Shown: positions 1 to 6,057, numbered from the stretch's first letter. The stretch: 7,409 nt of DNA from an uncultured Coprococcus sp. (GCA_900557435.1 USSH01000115.1:1-7409); one strand, 5' to 3'. Program-made: numbers and translations. Notes: generated by a model not told the origin, from the sequence alone.

Positions 1-1231
1 CACCAAAGATCGACTCGATGTTCTTCTTGTAATCAGCAACAGCCGCATTCTTGACAAATGCCTGGATGGTTCCGGCGAATCCACCGCCATGTACTCTGCA
101 CACGCCATTGTCGCCGATGAACTTCTCTGAGAAGCCAAGTGCTATTGATACGTTCTGTGTGAGTGGATCCTTTGCGCTGTATATATTCTGAAGAAGCTTG
201 AATGATGAATCTCCGCTTCTCTTTATAACATCGAGGAAATGGTCAAATTCCTGATTCTCAAGTGCTGCAACACCCTCTGCAACTCTGTCCTGCTCTGTGT
301 AGAAGTGAAGCGCACGAAGGACTGCTCTGTCATTCACCTTGCCGCTGGCTCTCATCTCACCAACCTTGCTGATGAAATCCTCCTCTGAAACTCTGCTTAG
401 GAGTTCCTCGCCGAAGTAATTTGCAACCTGCTTCATCTCTGCAGGGATTGCTGCGTAGTCGTCTGTGAGGTCTGCATGTGAACCCTTTGTATCAACGATA
501 CACAGGCTGTACTGATGAGCCTCAAAGTCAACAGGGACCTGCTTGATAACAGGATTGGCCTTGTCGAAGAAGTCGATATATATAAGTCCGCCGACTGCAC
601 ATGCCATCTGATCCATCAGTCCGCATGGCTTGCCGAAGTATACGTTCTCTGCGTACTGTCCGATCTTTGCCACATCTACAGATGATACCTTCATGTCATT
701 GTAGAGGCCTGAAAGGATAGTTCCTATAAGACTCTCAAATGCTGCCGATGATGACATTCCAGCTCCCATGAGTACGTCGCTTGTCACAAATGCTGTGAAA
801 CCGCCAACCTTGAATCCGTAGTCTCTGATTCCTGCAACAACGCCCTTGATAAGTGCTGTTGTCGTTCCCTCAAGTGCAGGATCCTGCTCTATATCATTTA
901 CATTGATAGCTTCCTTTGGCATATCGTCTGACACAAGCTCTATCACGCCGTCCTCTCTAGGTGCCACAATTGCTATGGCATCAAGATTGATCGATGTAGC
1001 AAGGACATGTCCATTCTGATGGTCTGTGTGGTTTCCACACACCTCGCTTCTTCCAGGAGCGCTGTAGATAGCAACCTCCTGATCTCCGAATAACTCAACA
1101 AACTTGTCAAGTGCCTTTACATATCTCTCCCTGTTGTATGGGATCATATCCTTGTCAAGATATATCTGTGCAAGTTTCTCATCAAATTCTCCACCTGATA
1201 TCATCTTTTTTAACTCTTCAATCTTCTTCAT
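1..1231 (-). CDS. galK: Galactokinase, GHMP kinase family (C-terminus cut by window edge)
   Basis: Cytoplasmic kinase that phosphorylates galactose at C1 with ATP, the entry step of the Leloir pathway. I translated 410 codons from the ATG at 1231. The galactokinase signature lies at residues 58-74 (APGRSEVCGNHTDH...). The GHMP ATP-binding loop is at 154-166 (LMGAGMSSSAAFE), a GLMDQ segment with the probable catalytic base Asp207 follows, and the C-terminal GHMP motif is HGGGFAGT at 381-388. The start is supported by an AGGTGGAG ribosome binding site about 11 bases upstream. Compared with E. coli GalK (382 residues, signature near residue 28), the N-terminus is about 33 residues longer, and roughly 20 C-terminal residues probably lie outside the window. 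The usual GEHTD reads GNHTD here, and MTGAGFGGC is replaced by VHGGGFAGT; I regard both as clade variants. It is transcribed away from the neighbouring Uma2 gene. The family call is secure; activity is inferred. Confidence 0.95.
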   Translation of the reverse strand, partial: MKKIEELKKMISGGEFDEKLAQIYLDKDMIPYNRERYVKALDKFVELFGDQEVAIYSAPGRSEVCGNHTDHQNGHVLATSINLDAIAIVAPREDGVIELVSDDMPKEAINVNDIEQDPALEGTTTALIKGVVAGIRDYGFKVGGFTAFVTSDVLMGAGMSSSAAFESLIGTILSGLYNDMKVSSVDVAKIGQYAENVYFGKPCGLMDQMACAVGGLIYIDFFDKANPVIKQVPVDFEAHQYSLCIVDTKGSHADLTDDYAAIPAEMKQVANYFGEELLSRVSEEDFISKVGEMRASGKVNDRAVLRALHFYTEQDRVAEGVAALENQEFDHFLDVIKRSGDSSFKLLQNIYSAKDPLTQNVSIALGFSEKFIGDNGVCRVHGGGFAGTIQAFVKNAAVADYKKNIESIFG

Positions 1232-1323
1232 TTTCTGTAACTCCACCTTTCTCCTTTTTTATGAATTTTCGTTATTTTTCTTAATGTCCGTTCTTTTGTT
1301 GTCCATATTGCGCGTCTTTTCTG

Positions 1324-1397
1324 CGCTATGCCGTTGCGCTTCTTGCTTTGTGAATATAATTCTATAACAACATACAGATTTTGAACATGGCATAGCG
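1324..1397. repeat. Inverted repeat pair flanking the putative galK promoter
   Basis: CGCTATGCC at 1324-1332 and its exact reverse complement GGCATAGCG at 1389-1397 are separated by 56 bp. Beside each arm the plus strand also reads CGTTGC, at 1332-1337 and 1396-1401, so part of the element is repeated directly, 64 bp apart. The pair brackets the only promoter-like sequence found upstream of galK. A paired operator that could loop is one reading. The arms are too far apart, and followed by no T-run, for a terminator. Confidence 0.4.
1359..1385 (-). promoter_or_regulatory. Possible galK promoter (weak)
   Basis: On the minus strand, TTCAAA (1385-1380) and TAGAAT (1364-1359, one mismatch to TATAAT) are separated by 15 bp. 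This is short of the usual 17 bp, so the match is weak. An alternative -10, TATATT (1358-1353), would have a 21-bp spacer. The position between two copies of a GCAACG/CGCTATGCC element makes a regulated promoter here plausible. The resulting leader to the galK start would be about 120 bases. Confidence 0.25.
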
Positions 1398-1464
1398 TTG
1401 CAAATATATGTCCATTTGTTAGATTGTTTTTCTGATGGAACTTATTATTGTATGTATAATCCGG

Positions 1465-1492
1465 TTGAATGTATGTTATACTCTTATATATT
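1465..1492 (+). promoter_or_regulatory. Candidate promoter for the Uma2 gene
   Basis: TTGAAT (1465-1470) and TATATT (1487-1492) are spaced 16 bp apart, matching the housekeeping consensus at 4/6 and 5/6 positions. Transcription would begin near 1499, which would favour the ATG at 1514 over the in-frame ATGs at 1469 and 1496. A competing -10, TATAAT at 1455-1460, has no convincing -35. The region is very AT-rich, so chance matches are easy. Confidence 0.35.
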
Positions 1493-1513
1493 ATAATGAA
1501 AAGATGTGTTCAT

Positions 1514-2077
1514 ATGCCTGCATTACAGAAAAGTTCAGATCTTATGAATTTAGAACAGTACGAAAATCTTCCAGAGGATTCCCAAATAGAAGTATTTGAT
1601 GGCATTATATACAATATGGCAAGTCCGTCAGAAGACCATCAAACCATATCCATGGAATTATCAACATCAATAAACAATTATATCCGCGGTAAAAAAAGAA
1701 GCTGCAAGATTTTCCATGCACCTTTTGATGTTATTCTGTCAAACGATCCACTCACTGTTGTTAAGCCCGATATTATGGTTGTCTGCGATAAGGATAAGCT
1801 GGATGGCAAAAGATGCAACGGCGCACCAGATTTTATTATAGAGATCGTTTCACCAGGAAATCCTGCTGATGATTATATACGGAAATTATATTATTATCAG
1901 AATGCCGGGGTCAAAGAATACTGGATTGTAGACCCTAGGCGAAAAACAGTCACTGTTAATTATTTCGAGAAAAATTTTTTAAATATACAATACTCATTTG
2001 ACTCTATAATCAAAGTTAATATATATGAAGATCTGTATATAGATTTTTCCGAAATCTCATCAAGATTATCAGATTAA
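1514..2077 (+). CDS. Uma2 family (DUF820) PD-(D/E)xK nuclease-fold protein
   Basis: A 187-residue protein when started at 1514. It matches the Uma2/DUF820 pattern: IEVFDG with Glu26 near the N-terminus, VKPDIMVV with Asp86, PDFIIEIVSPG with Glu110, then Lys124 in a helix, followed by the family-typical YYYQNAGVKEYWIVDP. These residues form a complete predicted nuclease catalytic set. The biological role of the family is not established; many members are orphan and often multicopy in genomes. In-frame ATGs at 1496 and 1469 would add 6 or 15 residues. I chose 1514 because related proteins commonly begin Met-Pro shortly before this domain and because the candidate promoter lies just upstream. 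No start has a good ribosome binding site. Base composition is clearly more AT-rich than the AraC gene that follows 46 bp downstream. The stop codon sits inside a long perfect inverted repeat. Confidence 0.85.
   Translation: MPALQKSSDLMNLEQYENLPEDSQIEVFDGIIYNMASPSEDHQTISMELSTSINNYIRGKKRSCKIFHAPFDVILSNDPLTVVKPDIMVVCDKDKLDGKRCNGAPDFIIEIVSPGNPADDYIRKLYYYQNAGVKEYWIVDPRRKTVTVNYFEKNFLNIQYSFDSIIKVNIYEDLYIDFSEISSRLSD
1998..2025 (+). promoter_or_regulatory. Possible internal promoter for the first AraC gene
   Basis: TTGACT (1998-2003, 5/6 consensus) is followed after 16 bp by TATATA (2020-2025), or after 18 bp by TATATG (2022-2027). Both -10 choices match at only 4/6. A transcript from here would carry the hairpin at 2071-2109 in the leader of the AraC gene. 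It lies inside AT-rich Uma2 coding sequence, so it may be chance. Confidence 0.25.
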
Positions 2078-2109
2078 TTTCTGAAGTCAATACATTCAGA
2101 AATTAATCT
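2071..2109. repeat. Perfect 15-bp inverted repeat (hairpin) between Uma2 and AraC genes
   Basis: AGATTAATTTCTGAA (2071-2085) and its exact reverse complement (2095-2109) are separated by a 9-base loop (2086-2094). The left arm contains the Uma2 stop codon TAA (2075-2077). The right arm ends one base before the CGGAG ribosome binding site (2111-2115) of the AraC gene. No T-run follows on either strand and the stem is AT-rich, so it is not a standard intrinsic terminator. Transcript 3'-end protection, attenuation or masking of the start are possible readings. Confidence 0.8.
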
Positions 2110-2123
2110 GCGGAGTTTGTAAA

Positions 2124-3014
2124 ATGGAAAATAAGATCGTAATGGAATTCCCCCAAGAGAATGACACAGACCTCTACCTGAATGTGTTCGGGCACTCGAT
2201 AACCGAACCGCTGCACAAGGCAGGCCCGGCGGTCAAGACATTCTACCTTATACATTTTGTTCTTGAGGGGGAGGGCGACTTCTATGTGAAGGGCGCCCAC
2301 TATCATCTAAAAAAGGGACAGGGGTTTCTGATCGAACCTGACACCCCCGCCACATATATATCGGACGAGCACCACCCATGGCGTTATGTATGGTTTGGTT
2401 TCTCGGGCAGATGCGCCCACGACACGCTGAGCAGCATCGGCCTCACTCAGAACCAGCCAATCTTCACCTGTGAGGACGGCGACAAGCTGAAGAAATATGT
2501 GTTTGACATGCTTGCCCACAACACATCAGGCCACGCCGACCACTACAGACTCATGGGCATGCTCTACCTTGCCCTGTCCGTCATCGCAAATGCACAGAAG
2601 GACAAGCTTGAGACACCATCCGGAAACGCCTATGTGAATCACGCCATATCATACATACAGAACCACTACAGTATGCCGATGAAGGTTGAAGAGTTGTCGG
2701 ACTACGTGGGCATCAACAGAAGCTATTTCTCCGACCTGTTCAAGCAGTACACCGGGATGAGTCCTGTGAAATATCTGCAAAACTTCCGCATAACAAAAGC
2801 CCAGCATATGCTTACCATATCTGAGCTTTCTGTAGAAAGTATTGCATTTTCATGCGGCTACCAGTCCGCCGAGGCCTTTCACAAGATCTTCCGCAAGACC
2901 ACCGGCATGTCGCCTAATGCCTATCGGCAGGAGAAACGTCAGAGAACGCTCTCAAGCCAGGAGACCATGAACAACAACAGGCCGGATTATATTGAAACGG
3001 ATGATGATTTTTAA
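2124..3014 (+). CDS. AraC-family transcriptional regulator with cupin sensor domain
   Basis: A 296-residue DNA-binding regulator. The N-terminal half (about residues 35-100) is a cupin-like sensor of the AraC ligand-binding type, including LIHFVLEGEGDFYVKG, KKGQGFLIEPDTPATY and WRYVWFGFSG. The C-terminal double helix-turn-helix spans about 172-270: first HTH around VEELSDYVGINRSYFSDLFK, then ESIAFSCGYQSAEAFHKIFRK, ending in the hallmark TGMSPNAYR. This domain order is typical of carbohydrate regulators in Firmicutes. An asparagine-containing acidic tail of about 25 residues follows the HTH. The start at 2124 has a CGGAG site 8 bases upstream. It is GC-richer than the genes on either side and lies 20 bp upstream of an unknown gene that may be cotranscribed. 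Its effector and targets cannot be read from sequence; galK is the only nearby sugar gene on this side. Confidence 0.92.
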   Translation: MENKIVMEFPQENDTDLYLNVFGHSITEPLHKAGPAVKTFYLIHFVLEGEGDFYVKGAHYHLKKGQGFLIEPDTPATYISDEHHPWRYVWFGFSGRCAHDTLSSIGLTQNQPIFTCEDGDKLKKYVFDMLAHNTSGHADHYRLMGMLYLALSVIANAQKDKLETPSGNAYVNHAISYIQNHYSMPMKVEELSDYVGINRSYFSDLFKQYTGMSPVKYLQNFRITKAQHMLTISELSVESIAFSCGYQSAEAFHKIFRKTTGMSPNAYRQEKRQRTLSSQETMNNNRPDYIETDDDF

Positions 3015-3034
3015 GAAATACAAGAAGGGGAAAA

Positions 3035-3955
3035 ATGTCAATTTTTAATTTTCATAAGAACAAACATAACAGAAAACAAGAAACTACCAAAGAAGATATT
3101 TTTAAATTTATTTTGGAACAACAGAGGTTGAAATCTCCAAGTGAAATTTTTGCTTCAGGAGCAATATTTGATTTCAGTAAAACATCCAGGGTATCATTTG
3201 TAAGCGCCATTCAAAGTGAAAATCCGACACAGCTTCTGTATCTGTTTATTCAAGCCTATCATCTTTTTCTAGAAAACCCAGAGTGCGCAGGTCTTAGTGC
3301 ATCTATGATCAACGTGAATAACAATGATACAAATGTAAATAGTTGGTGCGCAGACACTTTTTCATTGGCGAGCAAAGATAAAGCCGCACTACTTTTCATG
3401 CCAATTAATAATAACAATTTGCTTGCAAGAGTAGTAGGCATCATATTCAGCGACAGAGGTGACGGATATTATTACTGTATGTTGAACAAAGATCACGCTT
3501 TGCCTTCATCGGTGTTTTGCAACAAAGGAATACATGGGATAGAACAGATTGGAGAAGCAAATGGATTGGGCTTCGAGCTGATGCATAGTTTTTTTGATTG
3601 CATTAGCAAAGATTTCTATAACAAAGTCTACCCTGAATATCGCTGGTATTTTTATTTAGAAAAGAGAGGGCTATCAAGCTCTGCCTCAAAGATATATACA
3701 ATCCAAATCTATGTTGATAGGATAGGTGTGGTTCCTGTCAATCTTTTAGGTAGACAGAATTGCAATGACGTTTTGCGATATCTGCGCGAAGCGGGACTCA
3801 TTTCTTATAACACCACATACCGCATAACTAACTGGCCAAATGTGGAGCCCGTATGGGGACTAGATTATCATTATGTCGGTGCATTTGCGTGTGAAATAAA
3901 TATAAACTGTATTTATTATGTGCAAGAATGTACAGAACCGATTCTTAATCTATAA
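3035..3955 (+). CDS. Hypothetical protein of 306 residues, family not recognised
   Basis: I do not recognise this protein. It opens with a basic, Lys/His/Asn-rich stretch (about residues 1-18). The remainder looks globular and aromatic-rich, with NNND and NNNN runs near residues 90-130, a tyrosine cluster (GDGYYYC) and about nine scattered cysteines that form no spaced metal motif. No signal peptide, convincing membrane helix or catalytic signature is visible. Hydrophobic strands alternate with charged loops, and the C-terminal part (VDRIGVVPVNLLG, then NCNDVLRYLREAGLI) suggests a mixed alpha/beta fold. The start is supported by GAAGGGG four bases upstream of the ATG at 3035. The gene begins 20 bp after the AraC stop, so cotranscription is likely, and ends about 50 bp before a strong terminator. 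It is AT-rich like the Uma2 gene, and unlike the AraC gene between them, which hints at an acquired gene. It is clearly coding: long, intact and with a good ribosome site. Confidence 0.8.
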   Translation: MSIFNFHKNKHNRKQETTKEDIFKFILEQQRLKSPSEIFASGAIFDFSKTSRVSFVSAIQSENPTQLLYLFIQAYHLFLENPECAGLSASMINVNNNDTNVNSWCADTFSLASKDKAALLFMPINNNNLLARVVGIIFSDRGDGYYYCMLNKDHALPSSVFCNKGIHGIEQIGEANGLGFELMHSFFDCISKDFYNKVYPEYRWYFYLEKRGLSSSASKIYTIQIYVDRIGVVPVNLLGRQNCNDVLRYLREAGLISYNTTYRITNWPNVEPVWGLDYHYVGAFACEININCIYYVQECTEPILNL

Positions 3956-4003
3956 TCAATAACAAAATAAAAAGCTACAATATATATGTCCAATTACCAC
4001 CAT

Positions 4004-4040
4004 CAAATAAAAGGGATGTTTTTACATCCCCTTTTATTTG
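4004..4040. terminator. Bidirectional intrinsic terminator
   Basis: CAAATAAAAGGGATGT (4004-4019) pairs with 4024-4040 around a TTTT loop, giving a 16-bp stem interrupted by one extra C on the right arm. The stem has a GGGATGT/ACATCCC core flanked by A-rich and T-rich arms, so it can end transcription from either direction. It lies between the convergent ends of the plus-strand unknown gene (stop 3955) and the minus-strand flavodoxin gene (stop 4125), as expected for a shared terminator. Confidence 0.85.
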
Positions 4041-4123
4041 CCGGAACAGCCTTCTCCAGAATATAGATATCTGTATTTGTCATATTCTAAGCTGTTTTCA
4101 CCGTACGAAAGCTTTTCTTGCAT
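4034..4123 (-). CDS. Possible 29-residue small ORF after the flavodoxin gene
   Basis: On the minus strand an ATG at 4123 lies one base after the flavodoxin stop codon (TAG, 4127-4125). It opens 29 codons, beginning MQEKLSYGEN and ending EGCSGK, that run to a TAA inside the shared terminator stem. The composition is charged and tyrosine-rich. There is no good ribosome binding site, so expression would depend on termination-reinitiation from the upstream gene. The flavodoxin C-terminus looks complete, so this is not an obvious frameshift. It may simply be a chance open frame in the 3' untranslated region. Confidence 0.2.
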   Translation of the reverse strand: MQEKLSYGENSLEYDKYRYLYSGEGCSGK

Positions 4124-4124
4124 C

Positions 4125-4748
4125 CTATCTTATAAAGTTCGTCTGGTTGCCTCTCTCCGTATCAGGAAGTGCCACGCCTGCTGCCTTGCCAGCTTCAAAG
4201 CATTTGAGCATCCATGCAAGATTCCTTGCAAGATTCCTCATCGTCTGCATACCCTCCGCATCCAGTTCTGCCTCTCCAGGCACACGTCCGTGTACAAGAT
4301 TCCAGTATGTAGAACCTGCTACAGGCATCTGTGATATGCCAAAGTATTTGTTCATCACATCGAACGATGCTGATGTTCCGCCACGTCTTGCAACTGCCAC
4401 CGATGCGCCTGGCTTATACTCAAATGCTTTCTTGCCACTATAAAATGCCCTGTCCAGGAATGATAATATTCTTCCACTTGGATGAGCATAATATACAGGC
4501 GATCCAAATACGAATCCATCAGCCTCTTTTGCCTTTGCCACAAATTCATTCACCGTATCATCATCAAATATGCAGCAGCCCTTTGCACCACACTGGCCAC
4601 AACCTATGCAGTCTCTTATCGGATCTGCACCGATCTGGAATATCTCATAGTCTATTCCCTCTTTCTTGAGCTGCTCGCCTACCTCATAAAGTGCACGATA
4701 TGTATTGCCCTGTGGCTTTGCACTTCCATTCAACATTAAAACCTTCAT
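4125..4748 (-). CDS. Flavodoxin-family iron-sulfur flavoprotein (NADPH-dependent FMN reductase-like)
   Basis: A 207-residue cytoplasmic redox protein. The flavodoxin-like fold starts at once with MKVLMLNGSAKPQGNTY (phosphate-binding loop for FMN, residues 1-17). Cysteines at 47, 50, 53 and 58 (CIGCGQCGAKGC) form a compact CX2CX2CX4C motif like the 4Fe-4S site of archaeal-type iron-sulfur flavoproteins. GSPVYYAHPSGRILSFLDR (82-100) is the conserved second flavin-contact segment. The C-terminus TNFIR resembles ends I recall in clostridial relatives, so the protein looks full length. The start has a perfect AGGAGG (4762-4757) eight bases upstream. It is the second gene of a minus-strand pair, 15 bp after the small membrane protein. 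The likely role is electron transfer or flavin-dependent reduction, possibly in oxidative or quinone stress; the substrate is unknown. Confidence 0.9.
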   Translation of the reverse strand: MKVLMLNGSAKPQGNTYRALYEVGEQLKKEGIDYEIFQIGADPIRDCIGCGQCGAKGCCIFDDDTVNEFVAKAKEADGFVFGSPVYYAHPSGRILSFLDRAFYSGKKAFEYKPGASVAVARRGGTSASFDVMNKYFGISQMPVAGSTYWNLVHGRVPGEAELDAEGMQTMRNLARNLAWMLKCFEAGKAAGVALPDTERGNQTNFIR

Positions 4749-4763
4749 ATTCAGTTCCTCCTA

Positions 4764-4949
4764 TCATTTTTCAACATCTCTTTTTTCTTTGATGTACTTG
4801 ACCAGAAATACTATTGCAAGTATAAGCAAAACGCTGACACAGAATATCGTTACGCCTAAAGAATATACTGACTTTTTCACTAACTTAGCCACAACAAACA
4901 CTATAGCCAGAGCTATAAAACATATAACTTTATACAAGTTATTATTCAT
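4764..4949 (-). CDS. Small two-helix membrane protein (61 residues)
   Basis: Two hydrophobic segments are visible, at about residues 6-24 (from YKVICFIALAIVF) and 31-50 (from SLGVTIFCVSVLLILAIVFLV). They are joined by a short basic turn (KLVKKS) and followed by a charged tail (KYIKEKRDVEK). The positive charges predict both ends in or near the cytoplasm. I recognise no family and see no catalytic residues. A GGAGGG site about nine bases before the ATG at 4949 supports translation. It precedes the iron-sulfur flavoprotein gene by 15 bp and shares its predicted promoter, so the two are probably one operon. A role as a membrane partner or anchor for the flavoprotein is speculation from this linkage only. 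Confidence 0.7.
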   Translation of the reverse strand: MNNNLYKVICFIALAIVFVVAKLVKKSVYSLGVTIFCVSVLLILAIVFLVKYIKEKRDVEK

Positions 4950-5008
4950 GTCCTTTATCCCTCCATGTTAATTGCCACCGCCACCACACACATGGCAGTT
5001 ACTTCTAT

Positions 5009-5038
5009 ATTATATACACTTTACTATAAAAATTTCCA
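5009..5038 (-). promoter_or_regulatory. Promoter for the membrane protein-flavoprotein operon
   Basis: On the minus strand, TGGAAA (5038-5033, 4/6 to consensus) and a perfect TATAAT (5014-5009) are separated by 18 bp. Transcription would start near 5002, giving a leader of about 53 bases before the ATG at 4949. This is the only good promoter match in the 195-bp gap, and it sits immediately downstream of a 22-bp dyad. Confidence 0.55.
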
Positions 5039-5048
5039 GTTGTTTGTC

Positions 5049-5070
5049 TGCGCATAGTGAACTACGCGCA
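5049..5070. promoter_or_regulatory. Operator-like 22-bp dyad upstream of the flavoprotein operon
   Basis: The sequence has the form TGCGC-n-TAGT-nn-ACTA-n-GCGCA, an interrupted but otherwise perfect dyad. It lies about 10 bp upstream of the -35 box, where an activator or redox-responsive regulator could bind. On the minus strand it could also fold as RNA with one G-U pair, after the AraC gene stop, but no T-run follows, so a terminator is less likely. Confidence 0.45.
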
Positions 5071-5144
5071 AAGCTAAAACTCTGATGAGTCGTGATTAAA
5101 ATGTCTTTTAATACAAATATTTATACCTATGATTTGAACTGCTA

Positions 5145-5999
5145 TCATCGCCTGATCGACTTCCTGTACTCCATCGGAGACATACCTTTTTCTTTTTTAA
5201 ATACCCTGCTAAAGTAAAGTGGATTGTCATATCCAACAATCTTGGCGATCTCCGTCATATTGTAGGCAGAACTCTCGAGCAACATCTGGGCGTTGGCTAC
5301 TCGTTTTGACATAATGTACTGCGCAGGCGTAGTACCGATGCGCTGTCTGAAATTTCGTATGAACCAGCTCACACTCATATTGTGCTCATTTGCATAACTT
5401 TCCACCACTATCTCTTCGTTATAATGCTCTCCAAAATATGCCGCCGCACGGTCCATCTCCTCTGCCATGGCTGAAAAGGTCTTTGAATCGTCCTGCCCAT
5501 GCTGCCTGTGTACTGAGATAAGTATCTGCCTGAAAATGTGCTCCAGCATCTCCTCATAGTCATCTCGGCAGAGCTGCAGCTCCTGTATCATCTGTCTGAA
5601 CAAGCTTCTATACTCCGCACTATCCCCGCCATAGAACATATTCACATCGTCATTTATTCCGTATCGCCTGAGTGTCTGCTTCACCTCTCCCCCGGTAAAA
5701 TGCACCCAGAACACCTCCGTGTGTTCGTCTCCGTAATACACATACCGTTGCATCTGTCTAGGTCTGTAGATGACCATGCTTCCGGGACAGGCTATCATAT
5801 CCTTTCCGTCTATCTCAAAATGTGCCTTTCCCGCCGCCACGTATATGAGCTGATAATCCTTACGTCCCTTAGGTCTGTAAGTCGTAAACTCCTTCTGCGT
5901 ATACAGTTTATACGTTCCGCAGCTTGTTATTATGAGTGATCTGCTCTTATCCACAATGTCTAACAGAGAATTGTGAAGATATGCCGAGTTTGTGTACAT
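5145..5999 (-). CDS. AraC-family regulator, probable lactose regulator divergent from lacZ
   Basis: A 284-residue regulator. A cupin-type sensor occupies about residues 35-102 (KDYQLIYVAAGKAHFEIDGK, PGSMVIYRPRQMQRY, EVFWVHFTG). The C-terminal AraC/XylS double helix-turn-helix spans about 183-282: VESYANEHNMSVSWFIRNFR for the first HTH, MTEIAKIVGYDNPLYFSRVFKK for the second, and GMSPMEYRKS at the end. The start at 5999 has AAGGAG six bases upstream. It is transcribed divergently from the beta-galactosidase gene across a 293-bp gap holding repeat elements. This is the same arrangement as BgaR/bgaL of Clostridium perfringens, where the AraC-type protein mediates lactose induction, so control of lacZ is a strong inference. 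It shares only general family features with the AraC protein at 2124. Confidence 0.93.
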   Translation of the reverse strand: MYTNSAYLHNSLLDIVDKSRSLIITSCGTYKLYTQKEFTTYRPKGRKDYQLIYVAAGKAHFEIDGKDMIACPGSMVIYRPRQMQRYVYYGDEHTEVFWVHFTGGEVKQTLRRYGINDDVNMFYGGDSAEYRSLFRQMIQELQLCRDDYEEMLEHIFRQILISVHRQHGQDDSKTFSAMAEEMDRAAAYFGEHYNEEIVVESYANEHNMSVSWFIRNFRQRIGTTPAQYIMSKRVANAQMLLESSAYNMTEIAKIVGYDNPLYFSRVFKKEKGMSPMEYRKSIRR

Positions 6000-6038
6000 G
6001 TGTGACTCCTTTCCATATGCCCAATCGCATTATTATTT

Positions 6039-6057
6039 CACTATTTTACACTATTTT
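6039..6057. repeat. Tandem CACTATTTT repeat upstream of the AraC gene
   Basis: CACTATTTT occurs at 6039-6047 and again at 6049-6057, a 10-bp period of about one helical turn. Read on the minus strand it supplies TAAAAT (6048-6043), a possible -10 box for the AraC gene, about 44 bp before its start codon. No clear -35 is present. The repeat could be a promoter duplication or an autoregulatory site. Confidence 0.35.

Noticed and set aside
1104..1367. Plus-strand open frame of 87 codons antisense to the galK start
   Set aside because: It lies mostly opposite the real galK coding sequence, has an unnatural Phe/Ser-rich composition and lacks a ribosome binding site.
1514..2077. Uma2 gene as part of a transposon or toxin-antitoxin module
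   Set aside because: No transposase, terminal repeats, target duplication or partner antitoxin-like gene is visible next to it.
2103..2519. Minus-strand open frames opposite the first AraC gene
   Set aside because: They are antisense shadows of conserved cupin-domain coding sequence with no independent support.
4038..4739. Several plus-strand open frames opposite the flavoprotein gene
   Set aside because: They are shadows of a gene with clear family motifs and a perfect ribosome site; the Cys/His/Leu-rich composition is typical of antisense reading.
4955..4993. 12-residue upstream open frame in the leader of the membrane protein operon
   Set aside because: It starts about 9 bases from the predicted transcript start with no ribosome site and shows no regulatory codon run, so it is probably chance.
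5079..5112. Short hairpins ACTC-TGAT-GAGT and ATTAAAA-TGTC-TTTTAAT as a terminator of the second AraC gene
   Set aside because: The stems are 4 bp, or 7 bp of pure A/T, too weak to call; only three Ts follow the first on the minus strand.
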